A stretch of 31,335 bases of DNA, from positions 1 to 31,335 of the forward strand of contig JBFLVQ010000032.1 in the NCBI GenBank assembly GCA_040758525.1. Direction: 5' to 3'. This document shows, in pieces, positions 14,794 to 24,113 of this stretch; the first letter of the stretch is position 1; the number at the start of each line of letters is the position of its first letter. Below the pieces are notes generated by a model that did no database searches, was not told where the DNA came from, and saw only the letters and a program-made list of their open reading frames with translations. Both the position numbers and the translations under genes were made by a program. This DNA comes from JBFLVQ01 sp040758525. Lineage in GTDB: Bacteria; Acidobacteriota; Blastocatellia; Chloracidobacteriales; JADJPF01.

Positions 14794-15762
14794 TTATCTC
14801 CCCTCTCCTGCGCGTGCGACATTGTCCGCCGGGGCGCGCGACTCGCCCGCCAGCAGCTTTGAGGTACGGATTGCTACCTGGTTTGGGTGGATTACACTAA
14901 TAAAGCGTATCCGTTCGGGCTCAGTAAGAATTTGCGCATCAGAAAATTGATAATTTCTCAACTTCGCAACATCGCGTGCTTGTAAAGCATCAAGCACCTC
15001 AAGGGCACGCACTAGGCGTGCACGAAAATCTCTATCCCCTAGATCAACCTCAACCGGGCTACGTGATGGCTGCCAGCGTACATGCAGGCGTATGTCCTTG
15101 AGATTAGCGAGATCTACCTCTTCAACTTGCTGGGAATACTTCACAGGGCCACTATCAAGCGCCCACATTAATCGTTTATAGAGTTCAATCCGGTCTAGAT
15201 TGTCATATTGTGCTGCCTCACCAGAGGAATAGGTAAAGCCAGAGACTGGTGGAGGCAGTTCTTTATCAAAATCACTATCGTATTCACCTAAATTAACAGC
15301 TTCCTCATCAAGCCATACTAATGGCCCTTGTGCCTCATAACGGGCCAATACCAACGGTTGCCGCTCCTCCACATATACACGCAAAGTATCGGGCAGTATA
15401 CGGGTAATGCGTGCCCGCTTCACCCAAGTCAATGTCTGTAGTTGCTCTTGCAACTTATTAAGACTGGTGGTGAGCAGTGTCCCAGAAATGTTCTGTCGTA
15501 CCAGCCGATCAATTTCTGCAGAATTAACTCGGTAGTTGCCACTCACATCAACGGTACGTAATTGAAATGAAGGTGATGTGACAATCGCCCGATAGAGCAT
15601 TACTAGTAAGGCCAAGCCAATCAATAGGGCGGTTACTCGCGCTACCAATCGTACTCGTGCACGTAACCCTGACCATTCTATGGTTGGCTTCATGCGCCGT
15701 GTGCTTGCGGCGCGCCGTCGTGGCACGACTGTCTGTTTGGCAACCTTTTCGCTCACGCTCAT
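14794..15762 (-). CDS. ftsQ: Cell division protein FtsQ (POTRA domain)
   Basis: From the chosen ATG it is 322 residues: a basic cytoplasmic N-terminus, one membrane helix at about 40-60, then a periplasmic POTRA domain beginning V-D-V-S-G-N-Y-R-V and a FtsQ-type beta domain (A-R-I-T-R-I-L-P-D-T-L-R-V-Y-V-E-E-R-Q-P). FtsQ/DivIB is the hub of the FtsQLB complex that activates FtsWI. The frame extends to a TTG at 15786, overlapping murB by 10 nt, but the ATG at 15762 has AAGGA seven bases upstream and is preferred. It lies between murB and ftsA as in many dcw clusters; no ddl gene is present. Confidence 0.92.
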   Translation of the reverse strand: MSVSEKVAKQTVVPRRRAASTRRMKPTIEWSGLRARVRLVARVTALLIGLALLVMLYRAIVTSPSFQLRTVDVSGNYRVNSAEIDRLVRQNISGTLLTTSLNKLQEQLQTLTWVKRARITRILPDTLRVYVEERQPLVLARYEAQGPLVWLDEEAVNLGEYDSDFDKELPPPVSGFTYSSGEAAQYDNLDRIELYKRLMWALDSGPVKYSQQVEEVDLANLKDIRLHVRWQPSRSPVEVDLGDRDFRARLVRALEVLDALQARDVAKLRNYQFSDAQILTEPERIRFISVIHPNQVAIRTSKLLAGESRAPADNVARAGEGR

Positions 15763-15776
15763 CCTCTCTTCCTTGG

Positions 15777-16643
15777 CTATTGCCAAATATCGAGCAGTAA
15801 TTCCAATTCGGCGCCGTACTGTAGTCTCGCTCTATCTCGCACCATTTCGATCAACTCCAACAGTTCACCGTATGTTGCGGCGCTTTCATTAACAATAAAA
15901 TTGCTATCCCAGGTCGAGATCGCTGCACCACCACAACGCATGCCTTTAAGACCCAATCCGGTAAGCAATCGTGAGGGCAATGTTCCATCTGCCTTACGAA
16001 AGACTGGTCCAACAGCAGAGACTTTATGCTGTTGTCTGCGCAATCTATGTGTGACCGTCTTTTTCAAATTTGCCGTATCGCCTTCAACAAGCCGCAATAC
16101 ACAACCAAGTATTAAAGCATCGCGGTGCATATCGATCTCTTCACCAGCTATTTCGCTCACTCTGCCATCCATTGCTATTGCTACGCGTTCTAGTAACGAA
16201 GTGATCCGCCGACCCTGTACACGTAGATCAAAGTGTATTGCGCCTCCAATCGTACCTGGCAATGTGGCAAAATCTTCCAACCCTACCAATCCTCGCTCTA
16301 CTGTTGCAGTTACTAATCGTGCAATGCGATAACCGCCATGTACTTGCACGCTTGTACCATTAAAGACCAATAACTCTTCCATCAACTTTAGACTGATCGC
16401 AACACGATGGATCGGCTTATCTATTGCAATCACATGGCTGCCTGTACCAAGTGCACTCCATTTAATCTTCTCTTCTTCTAATCGTGCTACCAACTGTGCA
16501 GCAACCTCACGTGTTTCTGGATAAGCGATCGCGTCAATCTCTCCACCTAAACCAAATGCAGTATGGTTGCTGAGACGCTGACCACGCCTTAATGTAATGC
16601 CCAAATCTCGGCAGATTGATTCTGTCTTCTCTATTGCACTCAT
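15777..16643 (-). CDS. murB: Divergent MurB-like UDP-N-acetylenolpyruvoylglucosamine reductase
   Basis: A 288-residue protein with the MurB layout: an N-terminal FAD-binding half (L-G-T-G-S-H, 65-70; L-P-G-T-I-G-G-A-I, 128-136) and a C-terminal half with L-K-G-M-R-C-G-G-A-A-I-S and N-F-I-V-N. MurB reduces the enolpyruvyl ether to UDP-MurNAc using NADPH. Several signatures are changed: the usual G-S-N is G-S-H, M-N-A-G-A is F-D-L-R-V (138-142), the Y-R-x-S segment is shortened to H-R-D-A (173-176), and the catalytic Ser of G-S-x-F is Pro213 in G-P-V-F. The C-terminal Glu region (E-L-E) is kept. Position between murC and ftsQ is classic for murB. The ATG follows the murC stop by two bases; a GTG one codon earlier would overlap it. 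Catalytic competence is uncertain. Confidence 0.8.
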   Translation of the reverse strand: MSAIEKTESICRDLGITLRRGQRLSNHTAFGLGGEIDAIAYPETREVAAQLVARLEEEKIKWSALGTGSHVIAIDKPIHRVAISLKLMEELLVFNGTSVQVHGGYRIARLVTATVERGLVGLEDFATLPGTIGGAIHFDLRVQGRRITSLLERVAIAMDGRVSEIAGEEIDMHRDALILGCVLRLVEGDTANLKKTVTHRLRRQQHKVSAVGPVFRKADGTLPSRLLTGLGLKGMRCGGAAISTWDSNFIVNESAATYGELLELIEMVRDRARLQYGAELELLLDIWQ

Positions 16644-16645
16644 CA

Positions 16646-18010
16646 CTAAAGAATTTTCAAAAGCTCTTCACCTACTTGCCAGACGTTACCAGCGCCTAAG
16701 GTAATAACAATATCCTCCGGCTGAACAATCTCCTTAAGCGTGGCCGCTGCTTCACTGACCGGTCCTAAGTAACGTACATCTTTATGACCAAAGCGTTCGA
16801 TCTCATTTGCCAATGATTGTGAGTTAATACCCTCAATGGGATCTTCACTAGCTGCGTAGATATCGACCAATCGCAACATATCTGCTTCGTAAAAAGCGCG
16901 CGCAAACTCATCAAAAAGTAGCTTAGTACGTGTGTAACGGTGGGGCTGAAAGACTACTACCAGCCGTCGTCCACTCACCTTGGCAGCAGAAAGCGTTGCT
17001 TTGATCTCAGATGGATGGTGACCATAGTCATCTATTACTGTGATCTCATTCTTTTCACCCTTGATTTGGAAGCGGCGATCAACACCACGATATTCTGTTA
17101 ATGCTAATGCGATCTTCTCAAAATCAATTTCTAGGTCGAGTCCCACCGCAACCGCCGCAAGTGCATTGTAGATGTTATGCAATCCTGGCACTTGTAATGC
17201 TACTCGGCCAACCTCCTTACCACGTGCACGTATGGTAAACTCAGAGCCAAATCGATCCGTAAGCCGTACCTTCGATGAATAGATATCCGCTTGTGTAGAT
17301 AAGCCATAAGTAATCAATCGCCGCTTCACCAGTGGGATGATCAGTTGCAGATTTGGATCATCTAAGCAGAGTACGATGCTGCCATAGAATGGTACTTTGT
17401 TAACAAAGTTCACAAAATGATGGCAGATCTCATTCAGATCTTTATAAAAATCTAAATGCTCACGATCAATATTGGTAACAACAGCAATCGTTGGGGAGAT
17501 CTTGAGAAACGAACCATCACTCTCATCTGCTTCTACTACCATAAACTCGCCACGCCCCAATTTGGCATTGCTACCTAAAGCACCAACACGACCACCAACC
17601 ACAATTGTGGGATCAAGGCCAGCCACATTGAGCATCAAGCCAATCATCGAAGTAGTTGAAGTCTTACCATGCGCACCCGCAACAGCAATGCCATATTTGA
17701 GTCGCATCAATTCTGCCAACATCTCTGCACGTGGAATGACAGGAACCTGACGACTACTGGCAGCTACCACCTCCGGATTATCAGGGCGTACTGCTGAAGA
17801 GACCACAACAACATCCGCATTCTCGCTATTTCCAGGCGAATGGCCTTCATATATCTGGCCACCTAGTGAAGCCAGCCGCTCCGTCACCGACGAGAGCTTC
17901 TGGTCTGAACCACTAACACGGTAACCAAGGTTGAGTAGCACTTCCGCAATGCCGCTCATCCCAATACCGCCGATGCCGACAAAATGGATATGCCGAATTC
18001 GTTTAAACAT
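16646..18010 (-). CDS. murC: UDP-N-acetylmuramate--L-alanine ligase MurC
   Basis: A 454-residue ATP-dependent ligase adding L-Ala to UDP-MurNAc, the first peptide step of peptidoglycan synthesis. The N-terminal Rossmann domain has F-V-G-I-G-G-I-G-M-S-G (10-20), the ATP loop is A-G-A-H-G-K-T-S-T-T (111-120), and the D-D-Y-G-H-H-P motif sits near the start of the C-terminal domain (about 327-333). The length is typical and there is no fusion to MurB or Ddl. The ATG lies 11 bases after the murG stop; the stop (TAG) abuts the murB start. Confidence 0.97.
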   Translation of the reverse strand: MFKRIRHIHFVGIGGIGMSGIAEVLLNLGYRVSGSDQKLSSVTERLASLGGQIYEGHSPGNSENADVVVVSSAVRPDNPEVVAASSRQVPVIPRAEMLAELMRLKYGIAVAGAHGKTSTTSMIGLMLNVAGLDPTIVVGGRVGALGSNAKLGRGEFMVVEADESDGSFLKISPTIAVVTNIDREHLDFYKDLNEICHHFVNFVNKVPFYGSIVLCLDDPNLQLIIPLVKRRLITYGLSTQADIYSSKVRLTDRFGSEFTIRARGKEVGRVALQVPGLHNIYNALAAVAVGLDLEIDFEKIALALTEYRGVDRRFQIKGEKNEITVIDDYGHHPSEIKATLSAAKVSGRRLVVVFQPHRYTRTKLLFDEFARAFYEADMLRLVDIYAASEDPIEGINSQSLANEIERFGHKDVRYLGPVSEAAATLKEIVQPEDIVITLGAGNVWQVGEELLKIL

Positions 18011-18021
18011 AGATCTCTAAC

Positions 18022-19119
18022 TTAACTCCTTGGTTTGCTTGCTTTCTCTTTCATTACATTAATGGCAAGATCTACTGCCTCTGCCGCAGCATCTGCGCGC
18101 GCCAGTTTCCGACTTTCGATCTCCATTGCTGCTATCTCTTCTGGTGCTTTTATCAGTGCAATGATCTCCTGTGCTAATCTTGTGCCCGTCAACTCCTGTT
18201 GCAAGATCAGACGGCCAGCGCCAGCCGCTTGTAACGCTTCTGCATTCTTGCGCTGATGATCATCAGCAGCAAAAGGAAACGGTACCAATATCGCTGCCTT
18301 GCCCGCTGCAGTTAATTCTGCAACGGTGGTGGCACCAGCGCGACATATGATGAGATCTGTGCGGGCAAACTCATCTGCCATTTTGTCCAAAAACGGCCTT
18401 ACATCTGCAGCGATCTCTGTCTGTGCATAGGCCGCACGTACAGACTCAAAATCTTTTTCCCCAGTCTGGTGTGTAATCGTAAGCTGCTCTTTGTATGCAG
18501 CCAATTCTGGTAGCGCCTCGATCATTGCTAAGTTGATCGCATGCGCGCCCTGTGATCCGCCAAAGATAAGAAGATGACACTGCTCACCTCGTTGCTTCTT
18601 CGGTACCCGCTGGAACTCTGGCCGCACCGGATTGCCAGTTACCACTGCCTTATTGGGAAAATAGGATTTTGATACTTCAAAGGTCACGGCGGCACGATCA
18701 ATAAAGCGCGCCAGCACACGATTGGTAAAACCCGGCAAGGCATTTGGTTCTACTACCATTGTGGGAAATCGCTGTAATGCCGCAAGCAACAGTACTGGCC
18801 CCGAAGAGTATCCTCCTACTCCAATCACTATGTCTGGACGTATACGCCGCAACAGTCCCCAGACTTCGATAAAACTGCCCGGCAACATCAATAATGATCG
18901 CACGCGCTTGGCTAGTGAAACGTTCTTAAGACCAGCAACACGTATCAACTCCAATTTGAAACCCTCACGTGGTACGATCTTGGTTTCTAATCCATAAGAT
19001 GTACCAATAAAAACGATCTCGTTGCCACTATCACGGCGTTGGAATTCGCGCGCGATCGCAATACCTGGATAGATATGACCGCCTGTACCACCGCCTGCAA
19101 TGATCACTCTTAGCGCCAA
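18022..19119 (-). CDS. murG: Undecaprenyl-PP-MurNAc-pentapeptide GlcNAc transferase MurG
   Basis: A 365-residue GT28-family, membrane-associated enzyme converting lipid I to lipid II. It shows G-G-G-T-G-G-H at 9-15, V-G-V-G-G-Y-S-S-G-P near 100, G-G-S-Q-G-A-H near 190, and the UDP-GlcNAc site C-R-A-G-A-T-T-V-A-E-L with P-F-P-F-A-A-D-D-H-Q-R-K-N-A in the C-terminal lobe. The start is TTG, supported by GGAG six bases upstream; the only other option is an internal GTG that would cut into the first strand. It starts three bases after the ftsW stop. Confidence 0.97.
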   Translation of the reverse strand: MALRVIIAGGGTGGHIYPGIAIAREFQRRDSGNEIVFIGTSYGLETKIVPREGFKLELIRVAGLKNVSLAKRVRSLLMLPGSFIEVWGLLRRIRPDIVIGVGGYSSGPVLLLAALQRFPTMVVEPNALPGFTNRVLARFIDRAAVTFEVSKSYFPNKAVVTGNPVRPEFQRVPKKQRGEQCHLLIFGGSQGAHAINLAMIEALPELAAYKEQLTITHQTGEKDFESVRAAYAQTEIAADVRPFLDKMADEFARTDLIICRAGATTVAELTAAGKAAILVPFPFAADDHQRKNAEALQAAGAGRLILQQELTGTRLAQEIIALIKAPEEIAAMEIESRKLARADAAAEAVDLAINVMKEKASKPRS

Positions 19120-19122
19120 GTC

Positions 19123-20214
19123 TCACTCCACATGCTGCGAAAGGTTGAGTAGTACCCCAACAGAAAGCAGGCTAATTAATAGCGAAGAGCCACCATAGCT
19201 AATAAATGGCAATGGGATACCTTTGGCAGGCACCAGGCTGAGCACTACACTAATATTAAAGAGTGCCTGTGTGGCCAGCATAGTTGTAAGCCCAATCGCA
19301 AGCAGATTGCCAAAACTATCTGGCGCACTACGTGCAGCACGCAACCCTCGCCAAAGAAAAATTACAAAGAATAACACTACGGTAGCTGCACCCACCAACC
19401 CCAATTCTTCTCCTACTACTGCATAGATAAAATCCGTATGCGCCTCTGGCAAGTAGAAGAACTTCTGCCTACCCTGTGCTAGCCCTAATCCATGTATGCC
19501 ACCACTGCCCACTGCAATTAACGACTGCACGACTTGAAACCCTTCATCACGCGCATATCGCCAAGGATCTAAAAATGCCTTTAATCGTTCCAATCGATAG
19601 GGCACATGGAAGAGTTGCCAATAGAGCAGTGGCAATGCCGGCAGCGTGCAAGCTAGCAAATAACGCAATGGCACACCAGCTACTATCAACATAATGCCTA
19701 CTACCAGTGCAAGTACAAAGGTTGTACCTAGATCTTTGCCTAGTAATATCAATCCCATCATAATGGCAGCGGCCACTGCACAAGGTACAAATGTGCGTTT
19801 GATACTCTTGATCTCTTCTACACGTTTCTCCAAGTAGTAAGCAAGAAACACAATCAGTGCAATCTTTGCTAGTTCCGAGGGCTGAAAAGAGAAACCTACT
19901 AAACGTATGAAGCGATGCGTCCCTTTTGTTACAGGCAGAAAGAGTACTAACACTAATAGAAATATACTCAAGCCTAGCAATCCATAAACTACTGCTGGCC
20001 GCTTCAGGTTCAGGTAGTCAAAGTTCATCAGCGCGATCATCGCAGCAATACCAAGTAGTGCCGCCATTGCCTGTTTGATCAGGAAATGAAACTGATCACC
20101 ATAGAGTTGTTGTGCCATAATTGCCGACGAGCTATAGACCATTACCACGCCGAAGAGCACCAACCCTACAACTGTAGCTAGTAAAATTCTATCGCCCGTC
20201 TGCACTCTCACCAT
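19123..20214 (-). CDS. ftsW: SEDS peptidoglycan glycosyltransferase FtsW
   Basis: A 363-residue protein with about ten membrane helices, the septal glycan polymerase that works with FtsI. Family marks include the N-terminal V-M-V-Y-S-S-S-A, the Q-P-S-E-L-A-K segment near 110, and the C-terminal signature P-L-P-F-I-S-Y-G-G-S-S-L. The ATG has AAGGGG five bases upstream within the end of murD. It is placed between murD and murG, as usual for FtsW rather than RodA. Confidence 0.96.
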   Translation of the reverse strand: MVRVQTGDRILLATVVGLVLFGVVMVYSSSAIMAQQLYGDQFHFLIKQAMAALLGIAAMIALMNFDYLNLKRPAVVYGLLGLSIFLLVLVLFLPVTKGTHRFIRLVGFSFQPSELAKIALIVFLAYYLEKRVEEIKSIKRTFVPCAVAAAIMMGLILLGKDLGTTFVLALVVGIMLIVAGVPLRYLLACTLPALPLLYWQLFHVPYRLERLKAFLDPWRYARDEGFQVVQSLIAVGSGGIHGLGLAQGRQKFFYLPEAHTDFIYAVVGEELGLVGAATVVLFFVIFLWRGLRAARSAPDSFGNLLAIGLTTMLATQALFNISVVLSLVPAKGIPLPFISYGGSSLLISLLSVGVLLNLSQHVE

Positions 20215-20216
20215 AA

Positions 20217-21584
20217 CTACCCCTTCTGCACCTGTAACTGCTTCACTTCTTCCTTAAAGACACGCCCGCGGTGTTCAAAGTTATCGAACATATCAAAACT
20301 GGCACAGGCTGGCGCAAGCAATACAACATCACCTGGCAGTGCAGCAGCAAAACTCTCTACAACAGCATCATGCATCGTAGTAGCGCGCCGCAGTTGTGTT
20401 ACACCATCAAGAGCAGCAGCAATCTTATCGCTGGCAGCGCCAATTAATATCACCTGCTTGACGCGTGTCCCTACCAGTGGCCGTAGCGGTGTATAATCAC
20501 TCCCTTTATCTTTCCCCCCTAAAATCAAGATCAGGTTCTTCGGGAAGGCTTCTAACGCTTTGATCGCAGCATCAACATTGGTTGCTTTAGAGTCATTGAA
20601 GAATTGCACACCATTGATCTCTGCAACCCATTCTAGCCGGTGCTCAACACCTTGAAATTCTCTTATTGTGCGGCGCATAGATTCGAAATTAGCTTTTACC
20701 GCAATACCAGCGGCTAGTCCAGCCATTACATTCTCTAAATTGTGGGCGCCACGTAAACGTATATCCTGTTGCGCATTCAACAACTCATGCTCTTCTCCTG
20801 ACTGGTTGCGATAGATAACCAGATCTCCACGTAGAAAGATCCCTTCAGATAAGGAGGTAAGGCGGCTAAAGAAGATCTTATTTGCTGGTGTTGTAGCTGC
20901 CATCGATTTCACCAATGCATCATCAGCATTAAGAATGGCAAAATCACTTGCCTGTTGTTTTAAGAAGATGCGTTGTTTTGCTGCCGCATAGTCATCAAAA
21001 GAGCGATAACGGTCCATATGATCTGGCGTGATATTGAGCAGTACTGCCACATTGATATGTAATTGCTCAGTAGCTTCAAGTTGAAAGCTGCTCAATTCGA
21101 TCACTGTACAACCATCTGGCTGTGAAGCAGCGGCTAGGCTAATCAGCGGCGTACCAATATTTCCTCCTACCTGTGTATAAAACCCAGCATCAGCGAGCAA
21201 TTTTCCGATCAATGTTGTGGTAGTAGTTTTGCCATTTGAGCCAGTGATGCCAACCAACGTCCCTTGTAAGAACGCTGCGGCTAGCTCGACTTCACCAATC
21301 AACTTCTTCCCTGCCGCGTGTGCTGTGCGTAGTGGTTCGATCTCAAGTGGCACACCTGGACTGACGACAATCAGATCAGCATTCATTAATGTATTGTGCG
21401 AATGGCCACCAGTTTCTACCTCAATACCAAGCGCGCGTAATGAAGCCATCTCGTGTTGCAAACTCTCAGCAGGCTTGACATCGCTTACCAACACACGTGC
21501 ACCTCGCGCAGCCAAAAACTCAGCAGCGGCAAGCCCACTCTTGGCCATACCTATAATTGTGATCTGTTTGCCTGCTACTTCCAT
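20217..21584 (-). CDS. murD: UDP-N-acetylmuramoylalanine--D-glutamate ligase MurD
   Basis: A 455-residue Mur ligase adding D-Glu. It has an N-terminal Rossmann domain (I-I-G-M-A-K-S-G-L-A-A), the ATP loop T-G-S-N-G-K-T-T-T-T (114-123), a central N-I-T-P-D-H-M-D-R motif, and the C-terminal F-F-N-D-S-K-A-T-N substrate motif. The ATG has AGGAAA six bases upstream and lies 16 bases after mraY. Confidence 0.97.
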   Translation of the reverse strand: MEVAGKQITIIGMAKSGLAAAEFLAARGARVLVSDVKPAESLQHEMASLRALGIEVETGGHSHNTLMNADLIVVSPGVPLEIEPLRTAHAAGKKLIGEVELAAAFLQGTLVGITGSNGKTTTTTLIGKLLADAGFYTQVGGNIGTPLISLAAASQPDGCTVIELSSFQLEATEQLHINVAVLLNITPDHMDRYRSFDDYAAAKQRIFLKQQASDFAILNADDALVKSMAATTPANKIFFSRLTSLSEGIFLRGDLVIYRNQSGEEHELLNAQQDIRLRGAHNLENVMAGLAAGIAVKANFESMRRTIREFQGVEHRLEWVAEINGVQFFNDSKATNVDAAIKALEAFPKNLILILGGKDKGSDYTPLRPLVGTRVKQVILIGAASDKIAAALDGVTQLRRATTMHDAVVESFAAALPGDVVLLAPACASFDMFDNFEHRGRVFKEEVKQLQVQKG

Positions 21585-21600
21585 TAATCTTTCCTATCGC

Positions 21601-22698
21601 TCAACGTAGCTTCAAAGTTGCTAGGCTGAGTAGTGCAAAAAATATCGCCATAATAAGAAAACGGAAGACAATCTTCGACTCCTTCCAGCCTACCAACTCA
21701 AAATGGTGATGTAATGGCGACATTTTAAAGATGCGCCGACCATTGGTAAGTTTGTAGAAGCTTACCTGCATAATCACCGAGAGTGCTTCAATCACGAAAA
21801 CTCCACCAATTAGCGCCAGTAATAACTCCTGTTTAATGATCACAACCACTGTACCAATACTGCCACCAATGCCTAGGCTGCCTACATCTCCCATAAAGAC
21901 CTCCGCAGGCGGCGCATTAAACCAGAGAAAACCTAAACTTGCCCCAGCCAACGAAGCACAAAAGATTGTTACCTCTTCTACACTTGGATTTGGCACCAAT
22001 CCTAAATATTGGGCGTGTGGCTCATGACCAGTAACATAGGTAAAGCCAGTGAGCGCGGCAGTAGTTACAAAAGTGATGCTAATCGCTAGACCATCTAATC
22101 CATCGGTAAGATTTACTGCATTCGAAGAGAAAGTAATCACTAGCCAGATGAAGATCGCATAGATTGGCCACCATAACTCTGGCTTGAAATTCTTGAAGAA
22201 TGGTACGCTCAACACAGTAGGATAATCGGCGAAGAGAAAGAGCACGGCGATAATGATCACACAAGTAAGGAATTGGAAAGCCAGTTTCTGTTTACCAGTC
22301 AATCCCAGGTTGTGACGACGCGCTACTTTCAAATAATCGTCGGCAAAACCTATGGCACCAAAACTGAGCATAGCAAAGACAGCCAACCAAACACTTATGT
22401 TCTTTAGGTCTGCCCAGAGCAGTGTGGAGATCACAACAGATCCAATAATCAGTACTCCACCCATTGTAGGCGTACCACGTTTGGCCTGATGTGAGCGTGG
22501 CCCTTCTTCACGTATCTGCTGCCCGATCTGAAACTCTTTTAGCTTGTTGATCAGGTATGGTCCTGTTAATAAGCTGATCATAAGGGCGGTAAGTGCTGCG
22601 ATCGATGTACGAAAGCTCACATATTGGAAGACATTCATCAATTTCGTCATAGACGGATGAACGTCTTTGAGAATGTGATAGAAAAGATAGTAGAGCAC
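21601..22698 (-). CDS. mraY: Phospho-N-acetylmuramoyl-pentapeptide transferase MraY
   Basis: A 365-residue, ten-helix membrane enzyme making lipid I from UDP-MurNAc-pentapeptide and undecaprenyl phosphate. Visible motifs are the catalytic F-A-D-D-Y-L-K, N-L-T-D-G-L-D-G-L, and the C-terminal M-S-P-L-H-H-H-F-E. The GTG start matches the normal family N-terminus (M-L-Y-Y-L-F-Y), has GGAGGG upstream and shares one base with the murF stop (TAGTG), so translation is probably coupled. Confidence 0.97.
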   Translation of the reverse strand: MLYYLFYHILKDVHPSMTKLMNVFQYVSFRTSIAALTALMISLLTGPYLINKLKEFQIGQQIREEGPRSHQAKRGTPTMGGVLIIGSVVISTLLWADLKNISVWLAVFAMLSFGAIGFADDYLKVARRHNLGLTGKQKLAFQFLTCVIIIAVLFLFADYPTVLSVPFFKNFKPELWWPIYAIFIWLVITFSSNAVNLTDGLDGLAISITFVTTAALTGFTYVTGHEPHAQYLGLVPNPSVEEVTIFCASLAGASLGFLWFNAPPAEVFMGDVGSLGIGGSIGTVVVIIKQELLLALIGGVFVIEALSVIMQVSFYKLTNGRRIFKMSPLHHHFELVGWKESKIVFRFLIMAIFFALLSLATLKLR

Positions 22699-24113
22699 TA
22701 CGCACCCTCCGATTCAAACTTATGCTTGAGCGCATCGATAATCAGTTCTGTCTTCACGCCCCTTGAGCCTTTCACAAGCACTAGAGCGCCTTTTTGCAAT
22801 CTCTCTGATAACCATTCCGCAGCATCTTCACAGGTATCGAAATAACATGCCTGTTCTGCTGGCATACCTGCTGCTATTGCACCAGTAACGATCTCACGTG
22901 CCAACCCACGTACACCAATCAATAGATCTATATTGTTCAAAGCGATCTGCTGGCCACAACTTCTATGCAATTCCTTCCCTGTCGGTCCCAGTTCCAGCAT
23001 CTCACCAGCAACAACAATACGTCTTGACACTCCTTGAACAGCAGCAAGCATTCGCACCATCTCATCAAGCGCGCGTGGGTTTGAATTGTACGAATCATCA
23101 ACTACTGTAAACCCGGCGCGAAACTGTATTACCTCACCACGGTGTTTGGCAGCAGAGGCATCACGCAATGCTTCTGCTATCTGCGCTGGAGTAAGGCCAT
23201 AGTGATCTCCTATAGCAGCAGCAATAAGAGCATTGTAGAGAATATGGCGACCTGCTAATGGTAATTCTGCTTCCACCTCACCCTGTGGAGTAACTAAATG
23301 AAACTTCGTACCAAGCAGACCATTCTCTGTTATTTTGACCGCACGTACATCAGCGGGACTCTCAATACCAATCATCTTTAACGGCCCATTATGCCGCTCG
23401 GCCATTGCCCGCACCAATTCATCATCGGCATTGAGTACGGCAAGAGCCTGCGGTTTTAATCCCTCGATCAACTCTGCTTTGGCATCGGCAATCGCCTGCA
23501 AACTAGCAAAGAATTCTAGATGTACTGCATTTACATTAACGACCGCACCAACATCTGGAGGAGCAATCTCACACAAACGACGAATTTCACCTGGCGTGCT
23601 CATGCCCATCTCCAGTACGGCAAAATCATAATCAGAAGGCGCGGCGCCATTGCTCACCATCTTTAACACAGAAAGTGGCAGACCATAAGTGTTGTTAAGA
23701 TTACCTGTCGACTTGAGTACACGGCCAGCGCGACTCAACACCAATGAAGTCAACTCCTTTGTTGTTGTCTTACCGGCACTGCCAGTAATTCCTACTATTT
23801 GCTTACCCCACTTCTGTAGTACACCTTGTGCTAGCTGTTGTAATGCTACTAAAGGCTCCTCTACTTTTATCAAACGTACCAAGAGATCTTTATCAATAGG
23901 GAGGGTACGGGCAACAACCGCCGCCAGCGCCCCTCTACTCAGCGCATCAGCGACGAAGTCATGGCCATCGAATTTTTCTCCCTTGATGGCAAAGAAGAGA
24001 TCTCCTTGCTGTACCGTACGCGAATCTATGCTATAGCCAGTCGGCTCTCTATTCGCGAGTTCGGCTGGGAGATCAGGAATCTGTATCAATTGTGCAATCT
24101 CTGATAGCTTCAC
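22698..24113 (-). CDS. murF: UDP-MurNAc-tripeptide--D-Ala-D-Ala ligase MurF
   Basis: A 471-residue ligase adding the D-Ala-D-Ala dipeptide. It opens with the MurF/MurE-type N-terminal domain (S-I-D-S-R-T-V-Q-Q-G-D-L-F-F-A), followed by the ATP loop T-G-S-A-G-K-T-T-T-K-E and the C-terminal D-D-S-Y-N-S-N-P motif typical of MurF. The GTG start overlaps the murE stop by 4 nt (GTGA), with GGGAGG six bases upstream. Confidence 0.97.
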   Translation of the reverse strand: MKLSEIAQLIQIPDLPAELANREPTGYSIDSRTVQQGDLFFAIKGEKFDGHDFVADALSRGALAAVVARTLPIDKDLLVRLIKVEEPLVALQQLAQGVLQKWGKQIVGITGSAGKTTTKELTSLVLSRAGRVLKSTGNLNNTYGLPLSVLKMVSNGAAPSDYDFAVLEMGMSTPGEIRRLCEIAPPDVGAVVNVNAVHLEFFASLQAIADAKAELIEGLKPQALAVLNADDELVRAMAERHNGPLKMIGIESPADVRAVKITENGLLGTKFHLVTPQGEVEAELPLAGRHILYNALIAAAIGDHYGLTPAQIAEALRDASAAKHRGEVIQFRAGFTVVDDSYNSNPRALDEMVRMLAAVQGVSRRIVVAGEMLELGPTGKELHRSCGQQIALNNIDLLIGVRGLAREIVTGAIAAGMPAEQACYFDTCEDAAEWLSERLQKGALVLVKGSRGVKTELIIDALKHKFESEGA

